From: Paulinella micropora
Lineage: Eukaryota; Cercozoa; Imbricatea; Euglyphida
DNA: 38,934 bases
NCBI GenBank assembly: GCA_009731375.1
Contig: BJOX01000182.1
Span: 353,614 to 392,547, forward strand
Reading direction: 5' to 3'
Positions within the stretch are counted from its first letter, which is position 1; each line of letters begins with the position of its first letter. This document shows positions 9,653-19,618 of this stretch, piece by piece. The position numbers and the translations under genes were made by a program. Below the pieces are notes generated by a model. That model was given only the letters and a program-made list of their open reading frames with translations, was not told the origin of the DNA and did no database searches.

Positions 9653-12346
9653 TTCCACCACCTCGAAACGATTACCTTGAGTAGTGTCCGGGTAGGATGA
9701 CGTATCGGTCTCCGAGGCAGTGTTGTAGGCCTGAGCTCGACCGAAATTTGGGTTGGAGCTTGCCCACGAGCCTCCTCCTCCTCTGGGTGGGGGGGCTGGA
9801 GCTCGAACAGCTCTCCCTCCATAAGGGGTATATCCCCGACCTCCTCCTCTTCCTCTCTGAGGGGTTCCCTGCCACCTCGAGGCTCCTCTCCATGTTCCTC
9901 GTCCTCGTCCTCCTCCTCCTCCTCCTCCTCCTCCTCCTGCTCCTGCTCCTCCTTCTCGTCCTCTTTGAGAGGCCTTTAAGTTCTTTTGTCTCTCCCTTTC
10001 CTCCTTCTTCTCCTTCATCCTCTTCATGTAGGTAATGATTGCCTCTCGTAACTCCTCATCATCACACATATTGGCATACCAACCTTCGTTCACAGCGGCA
10101 ATCTGAAGCATATTGAAAAGGCCCGGTTCCTTGCCTTCCGTCCTGCTCAGAAAATTTGCCCTTGCTGTTGGGTTCTGCCTATCATGATTGAAAGAGCAGT
10201 CTCTGTTCTCCATCTGTGCCTTACACTGCAAGCCCGCGAACCACCTCCAACATGCGGTCTTCAGGTCTGGCTCTCTCTGTCTCTTCCAACCGGCAACTCT
10301 GTTTGTGTACGTGGCTTGTGCGCCAACAGGTACACCGCCTGCCTGTGCCGTATGTGCCTCCGTGAGCGAGTCCATGTTTGAGCATGCACTCATCACTTCT
10401 TGAAACAGTGCTGACGGAGCAACGCTTTGAACCGTATTTTCGAACACGTGTGTCTCGAGGAAGTTCTTGGACTTCACTGAGCTAAACGTCGAGCATTGTT
10501 GTATGAGCTGAGTAAGCTTACTCGGGTTAACTGTGTGTAACGCCGAAAAGAAATAGAGGATGATCGACTTGCGGCCATAGAATAGCCCATAGGAGGAAAC
10601 TACCTCCGTAAGGGTCGCCGCCAAGCCAACAGCACTCCTCAAACTCATCGCCACTGTCTCAAAGATTTCAAATCCTATGAGAGTACCAGTGCAGAGATGC
10701 TGGTATCCATGAGATTGAAAATATGAAATGAGTGTGGCCACCGCCAGTTCACACTGAGCGTCTAGGCCTGTTGCATTGTTTCTCTTAATCTCCTCCTTCT
10801 TTCTCAAAAACTTGTACTGTGTCAGATCAAATCCCTCCGAGACTAGAGATTGGTCAAAAACAGTAACAAGGGCCTCGTATTCCTGCGTTTCGTCGCAAGG
10901 AAAAGCCTTCATGCAGGCATTGATCTCTTTGAGCTTGCTCAAAAGCGAAGCATCAGAGTCTTTGTCTGAGCTCGTCTTGGCATATAGCATGAGACTTGCC
11001 ACTCCTCCTTTCTTCCCCTTGAAGGCATTTATGATGTTCTGTCTGTCCTTCTTCTCCGTGTTTGTGACCACCACCGTAGTTGAGCCCGAGGGTGCAGGGG
11101 CTGGTGGGGCAGGAGCTGGTGGGGTCAAATATGTCGGAGGGTGTGTCTTTGCACCACTCACTTTTGCTTTCATTCTTTCCAGTCTCATCGTCTTCTCGAA
11201 CTCCTCATTCTCTTTCGCCTTCTTCTTCTCAGATATCACCAGCTTTTGAGCATGAGTGATAAAGGCCACCAATTCAGAAGCAGATCTGAGAAAATTATAT
11301 TTCTCCACATATTGGTCAACACCTGCTTTGTTGGCGACCGGTGGTGCGTTACTAAGTGATTTAAGGACAGAGTGATCCTTGGTAGGAATCCATCTCTTCC
11401 ATGCCTCCTTGTGCAGTAACGCACCCATCAACAGTCTGATCTTGGTCAGAACTCTGTCGGTCTTCTCTAACTCATCAATCACAGGATGAGTTTCTCCTGC
11501 TGCCTTAATGCTTTTTTCCATCTCTGCCTTCCCCTCCTCCAAGGCCTTTATTTCCATTGTAAAAAAATGAAATATGCCACTCGAGTTTTTCGAACCCAGA
11601 TTGGTCTTCATTTTTGTTACATCGACTGCCTCCTGACCAGTCGCGAGGAATCTGGCCGTTGCTCTTGGGTTTGTGTACTGGAGGTAACCCTCACATCGTG
11701 GGCCGTATGTACGTTCCCAAATCAGGGTTTGAGTGTACACCCCAAAGATAGCATCGAGTAATTCAAGGTGGGTGTGTGTGTCCCCAAACTTGATATGCTG
11801 TATCTTCTTTCTCTCTTCTGGATCAGAGACCAGTTTGCCGAGGAGCTGTGCTGTGTTTGATAATAGGATATAGACATCCTTTTTAGCACGACTTTTCTCT
11901 CTTCTTTGATCCTGAGGGATCCACACATAGGTATCCTTCTCTACCCCCATCTTGTTATCAAACTCTTTTTTAGTGAGGTCATAGTGGTCTTGCACCCACT
12001 GTTGTTCCTCCACTGTGATCTCCTCTCCATCACTATGAATCAAGTCGATCATTTTTCGTCCTCCTCCTCCCGTGTAGGCAGGTGGTAAGGGATTACCATA
12101 TGCTCCTCCTCCTCCCGTCTCTTCTTGTTCAAATCCTCCTTCATCTTCGTCTCCTCCATATCTTCCTTCATCATCCCAGCCCTCTTCTACTCCTCCTCCT
12201 ACTCCTTCATCTCCTCCTCCTCCTTCATTCAATCCTCCTCCTCCTCCTTCATTCAATCCTCTTCCTCCTCCTCCTCCTGCTTCTTCTTCTTCTCTTCTTT
12301 GATCTGCCTCCGAGAATTCACTCACTTCGGCGGTCTCTGTCGACAT
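9650..12346 (-). CDS. gag: Gypsy Gag with a CCCH-type zinc finger and RGG tail
   Basis: An 898-codon structural protein ORF that starts at the first ATG after the leader. The N-terminus (1-97) is Gly/Glu/Asp-rich low complexity. Residues about 100-650 are mainly helical-looking and should hold the capsid-like region, though I cannot match it by eye. A Pro/Ala-rich linker lies near 403-420. C699, C708, C717 and H721 make a C-x8-C-x8-C-x3-H finger, where most Gypsy Gags have C-x2-C-x4-H-x4-C knuckles. A basic helix (775-795) precedes a Gly/Arg tail (796-860) with RGRG and RGG repeats, a typical RNA-binding composition. Assignment as Gag rests on its place between leader and pol in an intact element. 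It is in the same frame as pol. Confidence 0.88.
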   Translation of the reverse strand: MSTETAEVSEFSEADQRREEEEAGGGGGRGLNEGGGGGLNEGGGGDEGVGGGVEEGWDDEGRYGGDEDEGGFEQEETGGGGAYGNPLPPAYTGGGGRKMIDLIHSDGEEITVEEQQWVQDHYDLTKKEFDNKMGVEKDTYVWIPQDQRREKSRAKKDVYILLSNTAQLLGKLVSDPEERKKIQHIKFGDTHTHLELLDAIFGVYTQTLIWERTYGPRCEGYLQYTNPRATARFLATGQEAVDVTKMKTNLGSKNSSGIFHFFTMEIKALEEGKAEMEKSIKAAGETHPVIDELEKTDRVLTKIRLLMGALLHKEAWKRWIPTKDHSVLKSLSNAPPVANKAGVDQYVEKYNFLRSASELVAFITHAQKLVISEKKKAKENEEFEKTMRLERMKAKVSGAKTHPPTYLTPPAPAPPAPAPSGSTTVVVTNTEKKDRQNIINAFKGKKGGVASLMLYAKTSSDKDSDASLLSKLKEINACMKAFPCDETQEYEALVTVFDQSLVSEGFDLTQYKFLRKKEEIKRNNATGLDAQCELAVATLISYFQSHGYQHLCTGTLIGFEIFETVAMSLRSAVGLAATLTEVVSSYGLFYGRKSIILYFFSALHTVNPSKLTQLIQQCSTFSSVKSKNFLETHVFENTVQSVAPSALFQEVMSACSNMDSLTEAHTAQAGGVPVGAQATYTNRVAGWKRQREPDLKTACWRWFAGLQCKAQMENRDCSFNHDRQNPTARANFLSRTEGKEPGLFNMLQIAAVNEGWYANMCDDEELREAIITYMKRMKEKKEERERQKNLKASQRGREGGAGAGGGGGGGGGGRGRGTWRGASRWQGTPQRGRGGGRGYTPYGGRAVRAPAPPPRGGGGSWASSNPNFGRAQAYNTASETDTSSYPDTTQGNRFEVVE

Positions 12347-13122
12347 GATGTCGTAGTAGTGATCAACAGGAGGACAGTGTCAGCTCCTATGTTTGGTTTT
12401 TGTTCGTTTGTGTTCTGTTCCTCCTTCAGTCGATTGACTAGTGAAGAGAGAAACTAATAGAGAGGGTAGGATAAGATTCCCTGTCCTCTATGAAACACTG
12501 TTTGTATGTTTGTTTTTGTTTGAGAAAAACAGTTTTTGAGACTTTCTTCGATTTCTTGTTCTCCTTACTCAGATTACTTTCTCCACCTTCTTTTCTATAT
12601 TGTATCTAGTATGAGGCACACACAGATAGTAATAGAGAAGCTAGAAAAGCTCTCCTTGAGAAGTCGACAGTCGGTCGGATAGGTTCTCAGACCTACCTTT
12701 AGAAAACGATCAGAGATTTGCAAAAATACTCTGACGTATGTGTGAGATAATGCAGATAAATGCACAAACTAGAAGGGTAGAGTGTTGTGCTCCTGTCCCT
12801 ATGCTTGTTTGTGTTTTGTGTGTGTTCCTTCACTCTTCTGTCCACCTCCTTCTTCTTGGTCTCTGTGTGAGAACAGCAAGAACGACAGAGAGTTTGTATC
12901 TGATGTCTCCTTGTGAGCACACAGATACTGATTGGGCTAGAGGGTACGAGACACCTGCTTGAGACCAATCAAATTATTTGTTTTGTGAAAGAGTTATGAG
13001 GGAGCTGTGTTGGAGTATTTGTTTTCGTCTGACGTCCCCGTGTGAGACAGGTCAGTGAAAATTCACTCTGTTGCCTGTGTGGCAAAGCAGAAAGAAATCA
13101 CCCTAGTGATGTGGACTCCAAA
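12347..13122 (-). other. Gypsy 5' leader
   Basis: About 776 nt of untranslated sequence between the 5' LTR and gag. No long ORF is convincing. A 19-bp motif close to TCTGAYGTCYCCKTGTGAG occurs twice, near 12899 and 13027 on the plus strand. The 170 bp nearest the LTR (12953-13122) are identical by eye to 38765-38934 inverted. Packaging and dimerisation signals would be expected here but none can be proven by reading. Confidence 0.8.
13106..13120 (-). promoter_or_regulatory. Primer binding site of Gypsy copy 1
   Basis: The minus strand reads TGGAGTCCACATCAC two bases after the 5' LTR. It starts with TGG as expected for pairing with a tRNA CCA end, and is conserved in copy 2 at 38767-38781. 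I could not match it to a specific tRNA. Confidence 0.75.
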
Positions 13123-13360
13123 TGTAATGCCCCCAACGATAGCTAGTAAAAAGTCGGTAATACAACCAAACACAGTCCTCAAAAGATGAGAATGATGTCT
13201 CGTTATATTAGCTCAGTGAAGCCAAAAAAGAAAACGGCAACAGACCAGGAATAAAATGGCATCAGGTCCAATCCGGACAAATAATACTGAAAAACAAGCT
13301 GGTGCACCTGTCACCAGGAAAAGGTACTTTTTACCGGCTATCCGGGGGGTGATGCCTACA
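13123..13360 (-). repeat. 5' LTR of Gypsy copy 1
   Basis: 238 bp, perfect TG...CA ends. AATATAA on the minus strand at about 13203-13210 is the best TATA-like box, so gag-pol transcription should start in this LTR. Compared with the LTR at 38522 it differs by about seven substitutions and one 5-bp indel by eye. Confidence 0.93.
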
Positions 13361-13397
13361 TTGCGGTTCAAGTTTGCCGGGCCTTACGGAGTCTCCG

Positions 13398-13421
13398 GTA
13401 TGTGTGTGTGTGTGTGTGTGT
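13398..13421 (+). repeat. (TG)n microsatellite
   Basis: Short TG run just left of the foldback element. A similar GT run lies on its other side at about 13729-13760. Confidence 0.9.
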
Positions 13422-13431
13422 TGTGCATGTG

Positions 13432-13721
13432 TATTGCTGTGTACATTCAAGTGTCAAACTCAGCCAGCGAATTTGAGTTAAGGGTCAGATTTCAGATTAG
13501 CGGTCAGATTTTAGATTAGTGGTCAGAATTCAAATTAGTTCAGTTTAACTGTAATATTTCGCAAAAATTATGCAGATTTTGCGGACGGATCATATAGCAG
13601 TTAAGTTGCACTAATTTGAATTCTGACCACTAATCTGAAATCTGGCCGCTAATCTGAAATCTGCCCCTTAACACAAATTCTATGGCTGAGTTTGACACTT
13701 GAATGTACCCAGTAATATGCC
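13432..13721. mobile_element. Foldback element (about 290-bp near-complete palindrome)
   Basis: Left arm 13432-13557 is matched by right arm 13593-13721 in inverted orientation with few mismatches; for example GTACATTCAAGTGTCAAACT at 13441 recurs inverted near 13690-13708. The centre also pairs (CGCAAAA near 13560, TTTTGCG near 13577). Within each arm a roughly 19-bp unit, close to GGTCAGATTTTAGATTAGT, is repeated three times. It has no coding capacity, so it fits a MITE or foldback transposon. No target duplication is clear. Confidence 0.75.
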
Positions 13722-13778
13722 GATGTCCCAGTGTGTGTCACAGTGTGTGTGTGTGTGTGCTTGTATGTACGGATTGTC

Positions 13779-13784
13779 TGTCTG

Positions 13785-13836
<52 letters not shown>

Positions 13837-13905
13837 CTTACCTACCTATCTACCTAATCTATGTCAATACTAGTAGTAGTTGCATCATAGTCTAGGTATG
13901 TAGGG

Positions 13906-13975
<70 letters not shown>

Positions 13976-14002
13976 CTATGATATATAGATAGATACTACT
14001 CG

Positions 14003-14069
<67 letters not shown>

Positions 14070-14070
14070 C
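13779..14070. repeat. CTAT and GATA arrays with a duplicated unique motif
   Basis: (CTAT)n at 13779-13838 is followed by (GATA)n at about 13905-13975 and 14005-14070. A roughly 55-bp unique segment beginning CTATGTCAATAC occurs at 13859 and again at 14074, both followed by GGTAGATAGATAG. Confidence 0.9.
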
Positions 14071-14130
14071 TGTCTATGTCAATACCAGTAGTGGTTGCAT
14101 CATGCTTTAGGTATGTAAGGTAGATAGATA

Positions 14131-14936
14131 GATAGATGGCGATGAAGTTTGGTACTTGAGTGCAGTGAGCGCCAATGACTGATCCTGGCTCACACTAGGG
14201 CATCACAGATTTCAAGTCAAACTTCACCAAGTCACGAGTCCCAACCTCTCCCCGGACGCTAAATACTCATATAATATATCATTAGTGTGACACTACTCTC
14301 TTCAGTGCTTTCTCTTTAATTAAAAGAACCGGCACGATGCTTTCCTTTGTTTCCTCAACTGATCCGGACTTGGGCGCAACCAGTTCCGTGAATTAATTTT
14401 AATGGCGAATTATTAAAAAAATGAAGGATTTTTATGCAACGTCAGCCCTGTTTTATTTACTTGATATTAAGCTTAATATGTCAACTTGATTTTAATAATG
14501 AAATTTTTGATCAAAGTTATATATCAATCATGACTCATAATATTTTATTGACTGTAACCTGGTAACAAGCTTAAGATGCAAGAAATTCATTGCTATATCA
14601 ATAGGATAATAATTATGCAACTAGCTATGTTGAGATCACAGTTATTCTTCAAAATTCTGCGAGATAATCAAGTGTAGTATATATGGTATTGCGACGCGGC
14701 TAGCACATGTGTCCTGTGCAACTAGTGACAGAATTCCAAACTGCCATGACTGACAATTTAGCCGAGTCCTTATTTCTGCCATTCTAATATGTAAGTAAAC
14801 TATCATTCAATGATAGAAGATAGAAGACGAATTATACGCAAGCGCCAATTATTCTCTGGTGTGGCTTAAATGGAGCCTTGGAGCATTGAGCCTCAGCCGC
14901 TCATTTTCCCAATTATCACAGCCACTACTGACTGTA
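14131..14936. other. AT-rich unique sequence, no gene recognised
   Basis: About 0.8 kb with no convincing ORF. One small inverted repeat is visible (GATGAAGTTTG near 14140 and CAAACTTCA near 14219). Otherwise I see nothing to annotate. Confidence 0.6.
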
Positions 14937-14947
14937 AAAAAAAAAAA

Positions 14948-14978
<31 letters not shown>

Positions 14979-14989
14979 GAGAGAGATAG

Positions 14990-15026
<37 letters not shown>
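14937..15026. repeat. Poly-A, GA and GATA tract
   Basis: An A-run of about 38 is followed by GA and GATA units. The A-run next to GATA could be an old retroposon tail, but no body is identifiable. Confidence 0.85.
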
Positions 15027-15116
15027 TAAAGAAGTCGAACGATATTGTCCCTTACACATCCACAGAAGATAGAATAGTATGTTATGCCACAAGCTTGATT
15101 TGATGTGTCGTACGGG

Positions 15117-15426
15117 CTAGCCCGCAAAACGCTTCAAATTTTGCTTGTCGCCTATGAAAGTTTATCGGTAATCTGACCACATTTATCGGTGGCATAATCA
15201 TGAGAAAATGCTTGTGCCAAGTGAATTATTATCGAAATATTCTGCCGCTTGGATAGCACAAGCATGTTTGATAATGCGAAATATCTTCAAAGTTTGATAA
15301 TGTTGCCACCTGGATGTGGTCAGTAACGAGTTAAAGTGGATGTAATATGCAATATAATCTAATGTAATGTAATGTATTGTCACGTCATGTCATGTCATGT
15401 CATGCCGTGTCCGTTTTGCGGGTTAG
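15117..15426. mobile_element. Inverted-repeat (MITE-like) element
   Basis: Terminal inverted repeats CTAGCCCGCAAAACG at 15117-15131 and CTAACCCGCAAAACG (inverted) at 15412-15426 match at 14 of 15 positions. Nested inside, CTGACCACAT with GGTGGC and a TAATCA/ATTATCA block at about 15173-15200 recurs inverted at about 15290-15325. The right half holds pentamer runs (AATGT, CATGT) at 15355-15410. No ORF and no clear target duplication. Confidence 0.55.
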
Positions 15427-15531
15427 TGTGGATGGCGGTGAACGGACTGTGAAGATAAATCGGCGCACAACACGCCGTCTGCGGTAAAAGCTCTTGTCCT
15501 GAGCTGTCAATGTGGCCTTGAGAATATTTTT

Positions 15532-16047
15532 TCATTTGAAAACACCTTGTCCTGAGCTTTTCAACCGTAGTTTCAGCTTGGTCAAATCATCAGGATTGAC
15601 AGAGAACGCAAAATCGAAACATTTACCCGTTTGAAGGGAGTTAATGTAGCTCCAACGTATGCTGTTTTGGTTTCGGTAGCTGGGCGACACTTTTTGGGTA
15701 CGGTGGCACCTTTCCCTTTGTAATCGGTGAATTTTCGCTAATTTTTCTTGGGATGCCAAAAGCGTGAAACGGTCTTTTGGTATAGACATAGCAAGGCGGT
15801 TAACCGAGAACGATGATATCAAAGTTGGATTTAGCCTCTGGACCCTTTTCAGTGAGGACTTCGGCCTCTGGACCCTTGTCAGTGATGATTTGTTCTGAAA
15901 GGCGTTGGGGCAATGCTGAAAGGCGTGGGGTGATACTGCCATCCGATGAGAGTGGACTGTTCCTCGAGGCATAGGAAAGGTGGGGCAATGCTGAAAGGCG
16001 TGGGGTGATACTGCCATCCGATGAGAGTGGACTGTTCGTCGAGGCAT
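15532..16047 (-). CDS. Uncharacterised ORF with in-frame tandem repeats
   Basis: A 171-codon ORF I do not recognise. Its N-terminal part is two near-identical 25-residue units (core TVHSHRMAVSPHAFQHCP), encoded by a 75-bp tandem repeat at about 15911-16060. Downstream a 30-bp repeat (units near 15835 and 15865) gives two 10-residue units with the core RVQR. Both periods are multiples of three, which keeps the frame open and is weak support for coding. The rest is basic, Ser/Arg/Lys-rich, with no signal peptide or membrane segment. It sits just below a GATA array (16080-16157). It may be a chance ORF. Confidence 0.25.
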   Translation of the reverse strand: MPRRTVHSHRMAVSPHAFQHCPTFPMPRGTVHSHRMAVSPHAFQHCPNAFQNKSSLTRVQRPKSSLKRVQRLNPTLISSFSVNRLAMSIPKDRFTLLASQEKLAKIHRLQRERCHRTQKVSPSYRNQNSIRWSYINSLQTGKCFDFAFSVNPDDLTKLKLRLKSSGQGVFK

Positions 16048-16079
16048 AGGAAAGGGGGGGTAGGGACTCGGCCTGAGAA

Positions 16080-16088
16080 GGATAGATG

Positions 16089-16135
<47 letters not shown>

Positions 16136-16157
16136 GGATAGATAGATAGATAGATAT
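16080..16157. repeat. (GATA)n array with GATG variants
   Basis: Tetranucleotide array. The sequence from 16158 to 16315 is unique apart from short GATA and GTAG runs near 16232-16280. Confidence 0.95.
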
Positions 16158-16315
16158 CACGTACGGACGAGTCTCGGAAAGGCGCGCTGTTTCTACAGAC
16201 AGGGGTTGCGCGAGCAGGCTGATCAGCCTACAAGATAGATAGATAGAGGGATAGGTAGGAGGGTTTGTATGTAGGTAGGTACATGTACTTGTTAATATGT
16301 ATGAATGCTTGCTGG

Positions 16316-16957
16316 CTCTTACCATGTGGGGGCCGATAACGACGCTTTTGCTATGTTATGTTATGTTATGTAATGTTCTGTTATGCTATGCTATGTTATG
16401 TTCTGTTATGTTATGTCACCGCGTGGTGGCTGAGCACGACGCTTTTTCTGTGTTATGTCATGTTATGTTATGTTATGTCATGTTATGTCATGTTATGTCA
16501 TGTTAGGCTAGGTTAGATTAGGTTAGGTTAGGTTATGTTAGGTTATGTTACGTTATGTTACGTTACGTTACGTTATGTTATGTTATGTTATGTTATGTTA
16601 TGTTATGTTATGTTTTGTTATGTTTTGTTATGTCATGTCATGTTCTTACCACGTGGTGGCTGAGCACGATGCTTTTGCTGTGTTATGGTATATTATATTA
16701 TGTTATGTTGTGTTATGTTATGTTATGTCATGTTATGTTATGTTATGTTATTTCATGTTATGTTATGTTATGTTATGTTATGTTATATTACGTTCTTACC
16801 GGGTGGTGGCTGAGCACGACGCTTTTGCTGTCTTATGTCATGTTATGTTATGTTATGCTACATTATGCTATGTTATGTTGTTGTGTTGTGATATGCTTTG
16901 TTGTCTTTTATTGCATTATGTTCGTACCGCGTGCTGGCTCAGCACGACGCTTTTGCT
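16316..16957 (+). repeat. Higher-order repeat: five copies of a roughly 37-bp motif among (TATGT)n arrays
   Basis: A unit close to GTGGTGGCTGAGCACGACGC followed by TTTTGCT appears at about 16316-16352, 16415-16450, 16643-16680, 16792-16830 and 16920-16957. Four copies start with a TTACC- or GTACC-type lead-in. Between copies are TATGT/TTATG pentamer arrays of different lengths. The last copy reads GTGCTGGCTCAGCAC, a perfect 6-bp stem with a 3-nt loop. Long ORFs across this block are repeat artefacts. Confidence 0.85.
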
Positions 16958-17429
16958 CTTGCCCTGAAAGTCGCCTGAGAACATATGCCGTCGCAATCTA
17001 CATCACACACATACACATACGCGCATACACGTACACGCCTAGGCGTACACGCTTACATACAGGCATGCATGTGTTCATATGACAGCGCATACATACAGGC
17101 CTACATGCTTTCATATGTCGTCCATACAGCCCTATACAATACATAAATACATAACTTACATGACCTTGGCGAGAGGTCTGCGTTGGAGTCGAGCTGTGCA
17201 GGGGAGCGCGCCAGCTTGGTGGAGAACATGGGAAACGTCTCAGCAGCGGGCGGTTGGCACGTGACTGCAGTGTTAAACGGCTGGTCGTCTTCGTCGCGCG
17301 ACAAGTGATTATCACGCTGGGGGTCCGACCGGTTCAGCAGGCGCTTAGCGGCAGCGAGCATGTGTCCGGACAGACGTTTTTGGGAGACCTGGAATTCGTC
17401 ATCATGGCGCAGATGTGTATGTGTGTGTT
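16958..17429. other. Mostly unique sequence, one weak ORF
   Basis: Alternating CACA/ACGC/CATACA short runs to about 17150, then ordinary sequence. A minus-strand 86-codon ORF (17101-17361) has mixed composition with an acidic patch but no family I recognise. It could be an exon or chance. Confidence 0.4.
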
Positions 17430-17619
17430 GTTGTTGTTCTTATTATTTAGTGTTGTTGTTGTTGTTTTTGTTGTTGTTGTTATTGTTGTTGTCGTTGTTG
17501 TCGTTGTGTCGTTGTTTGTTTGTTTGTTTGTTTGCTTGCTTGTCTGTTCGTTTTCTCAACAATCGGCACAAAAACTTCAACATATATATATATATCGAGA
17601 GAGAGAGAGAGAGAGATAG

Positions 17620-17682
<63 letters not shown>

Positions 17683-17760
17683 CTGAGCGGAAGTGGAGGG
17701 CGAGGAGACACTGCGCTGCGACGGGCGCTATACGTACATACATGCATGATGCATACATGC
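17430..17760. repeat. (GTT)n, (TA)n, (GA)n tracts
   Basis: (GTT)n with variants at about 17430-17545, a short TA run near 17583, then (GA)n and GATA to about 17678. About 80 bp of unique sequence follows before the next GATA array. Confidence 0.9.
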
Positions 17761-18493
<733 letters not shown>

Positions 18494-19293
18494 NNNNNNN
18501 NNNNNNNNNNNNNNNNNNNNNNNNNNNNNNNNNNNNNNNNNNNNNNNNNNNNNNNNNNNNNNNNNNNNNNNNNNNNNNNNNNNNNNNNNNNNNNNNNNNN
18601 NNNNNNNNNNNNNNNNNNNNNNNNNNNNNNNNNNNNNNNNNNNNNNNNNNNNNNNNNNNNNNNNNNNNNNNNNNNNNNNNNNNNNNNNNNNNNNNNNNNN
18701 NNNNNNNNNNNNNNNNNNNNNNNNNNNNNNNNNNNNNNNNNNNNNNNNNNNNNNNNNNNNNNNNNNNNNNNNNNNNNNNNNNNNNNNNNNNNNNNNNNNN
18801 NNNNNNNNNNNNNNNNNNNNNNNNNNNNNNNNNNNNNNNNNNNNNNNNNNNNNNNNNNNNNNNNNNNNNNNNNNNNNNNNNNNNNNNNNNNNNNNNNNNN
18901 NNNNNNNNNNNNNNNNNNNNNNNNNNNNNNNNNNNNNNNNNNNNNNNNNNNNNNNNNNNNNNNNNNNNNNNNNNNNNNNNNNNNNNNNNNNNNNNNNNNN
19001 NNNNNNNNNNNNNNNNNNNNNNNNNNNNNNNNNNNNNNNNNNNNNNNNNNNNNNNNNNNNNNNNNNNNNNNNNNNNNNNNNNNNNNNNNNNNNNNNNNNN
19101 NNNNNNNNNNNNNNNNNNNNNNNNNNNNNNNNNNNNNNNNNNNNNNNNNNNNNNNNNNNNNNNNNNNNNNNNNNNNNNNNNNNNNNNNNNNNNNNNNNNN
19201 NNNNNNNNNNNNNNNNNNNNNNNNNNNNNNNNNNNNNNNNNNNNNNNNNNNNNNNNNNNNNNNNNNNNNNNNNNNNNNNNNNNNNNNNNNNNN
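18494..19293. other. Assembly gap (800 N)
   Basis: Exactly 800 N between a GAA tract and a GATA tract. What lies between is unknown. Confidence 0.99.
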
Positions 19294-19347
19294 GATAGAT
19301 AGACAGATAGGTAGGTAGGTAGGTAGGTAGGTAGGTAGGTAGGTAGG

Positions 19348-19426
<79 letters not shown>

Positions 19427-19440
19427 GTAGATAGGTAGAT
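19294..19440. repeat. GATA/GTAG array
   Basis: Tetranucleotide array between the gap and the conserved segment at 19449. Confidence 0.95.
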
Positions 19441-19448
19441 ACATGTGA

Positions 19449-19547
19449 GTCGGCGAGCCAGAACTGTTCTTCCTTGTTCTTCTGCGCTGCCACCTGATCG
19501 CTTGACACACCCGGCTCAGGGTCGAAGGTCCATCTCAACTTCTGCAT
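19449..19547 (-). repeat. Dispersed 98-bp segment, copy A (short conserved ORF)
   Basis: Nearly identical to 22427-22523. On the minus strand both copies begin with ATG and encode the same 32 residues (MQKLRWTFDPEPGV...), then run into GATA-derived repeat. The one clear internal difference is a third-position change in a glycine codon. I do not recognise the protein. It may be an exon of a duplicated gene or part of an unrecognised mobile element. Confidence 0.6.
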
Positions 19548-19560
19548 CCCAGAGAGGAGA

Positions 19561-19618
19561 GGTAGGTAGGTAGGAGATAGATTAGATAGATTAGATAGAT
19601 TAGATAGATTAGATAGAT

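Larger units (their letters stand above)
2760..13364 (-). mobile_element. Complete Ty3/Gypsy-type LTR retrotransposon (copy 1)
   Basis: A full element on the minus strand. Matching LTRs lie at 13123-13360 (5') and 2764-3006 (3'), both ending in TG/CA apart from one changed base at the 3' LTR edge. They are bracketed by the 4-bp direct repeat TTGC at 2760-2763 and 13361-13364, which I read as the target-site duplication. Inside, in element order: primer binding site, about 0.78 kb leader, gag, one UGA, pol (PR-RT-RNase H-INT), about 0.8 kb of 3' non-coding sequence and a polypurine tract. The PR-RT-RH-INT order defines Ty3/Gypsy rather than Copia. Both ORFs are intact although the two LTRs differ by roughly 5 percent by eye. 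A second copy begins at 38522 on the other strand. Confidence 0.93.
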
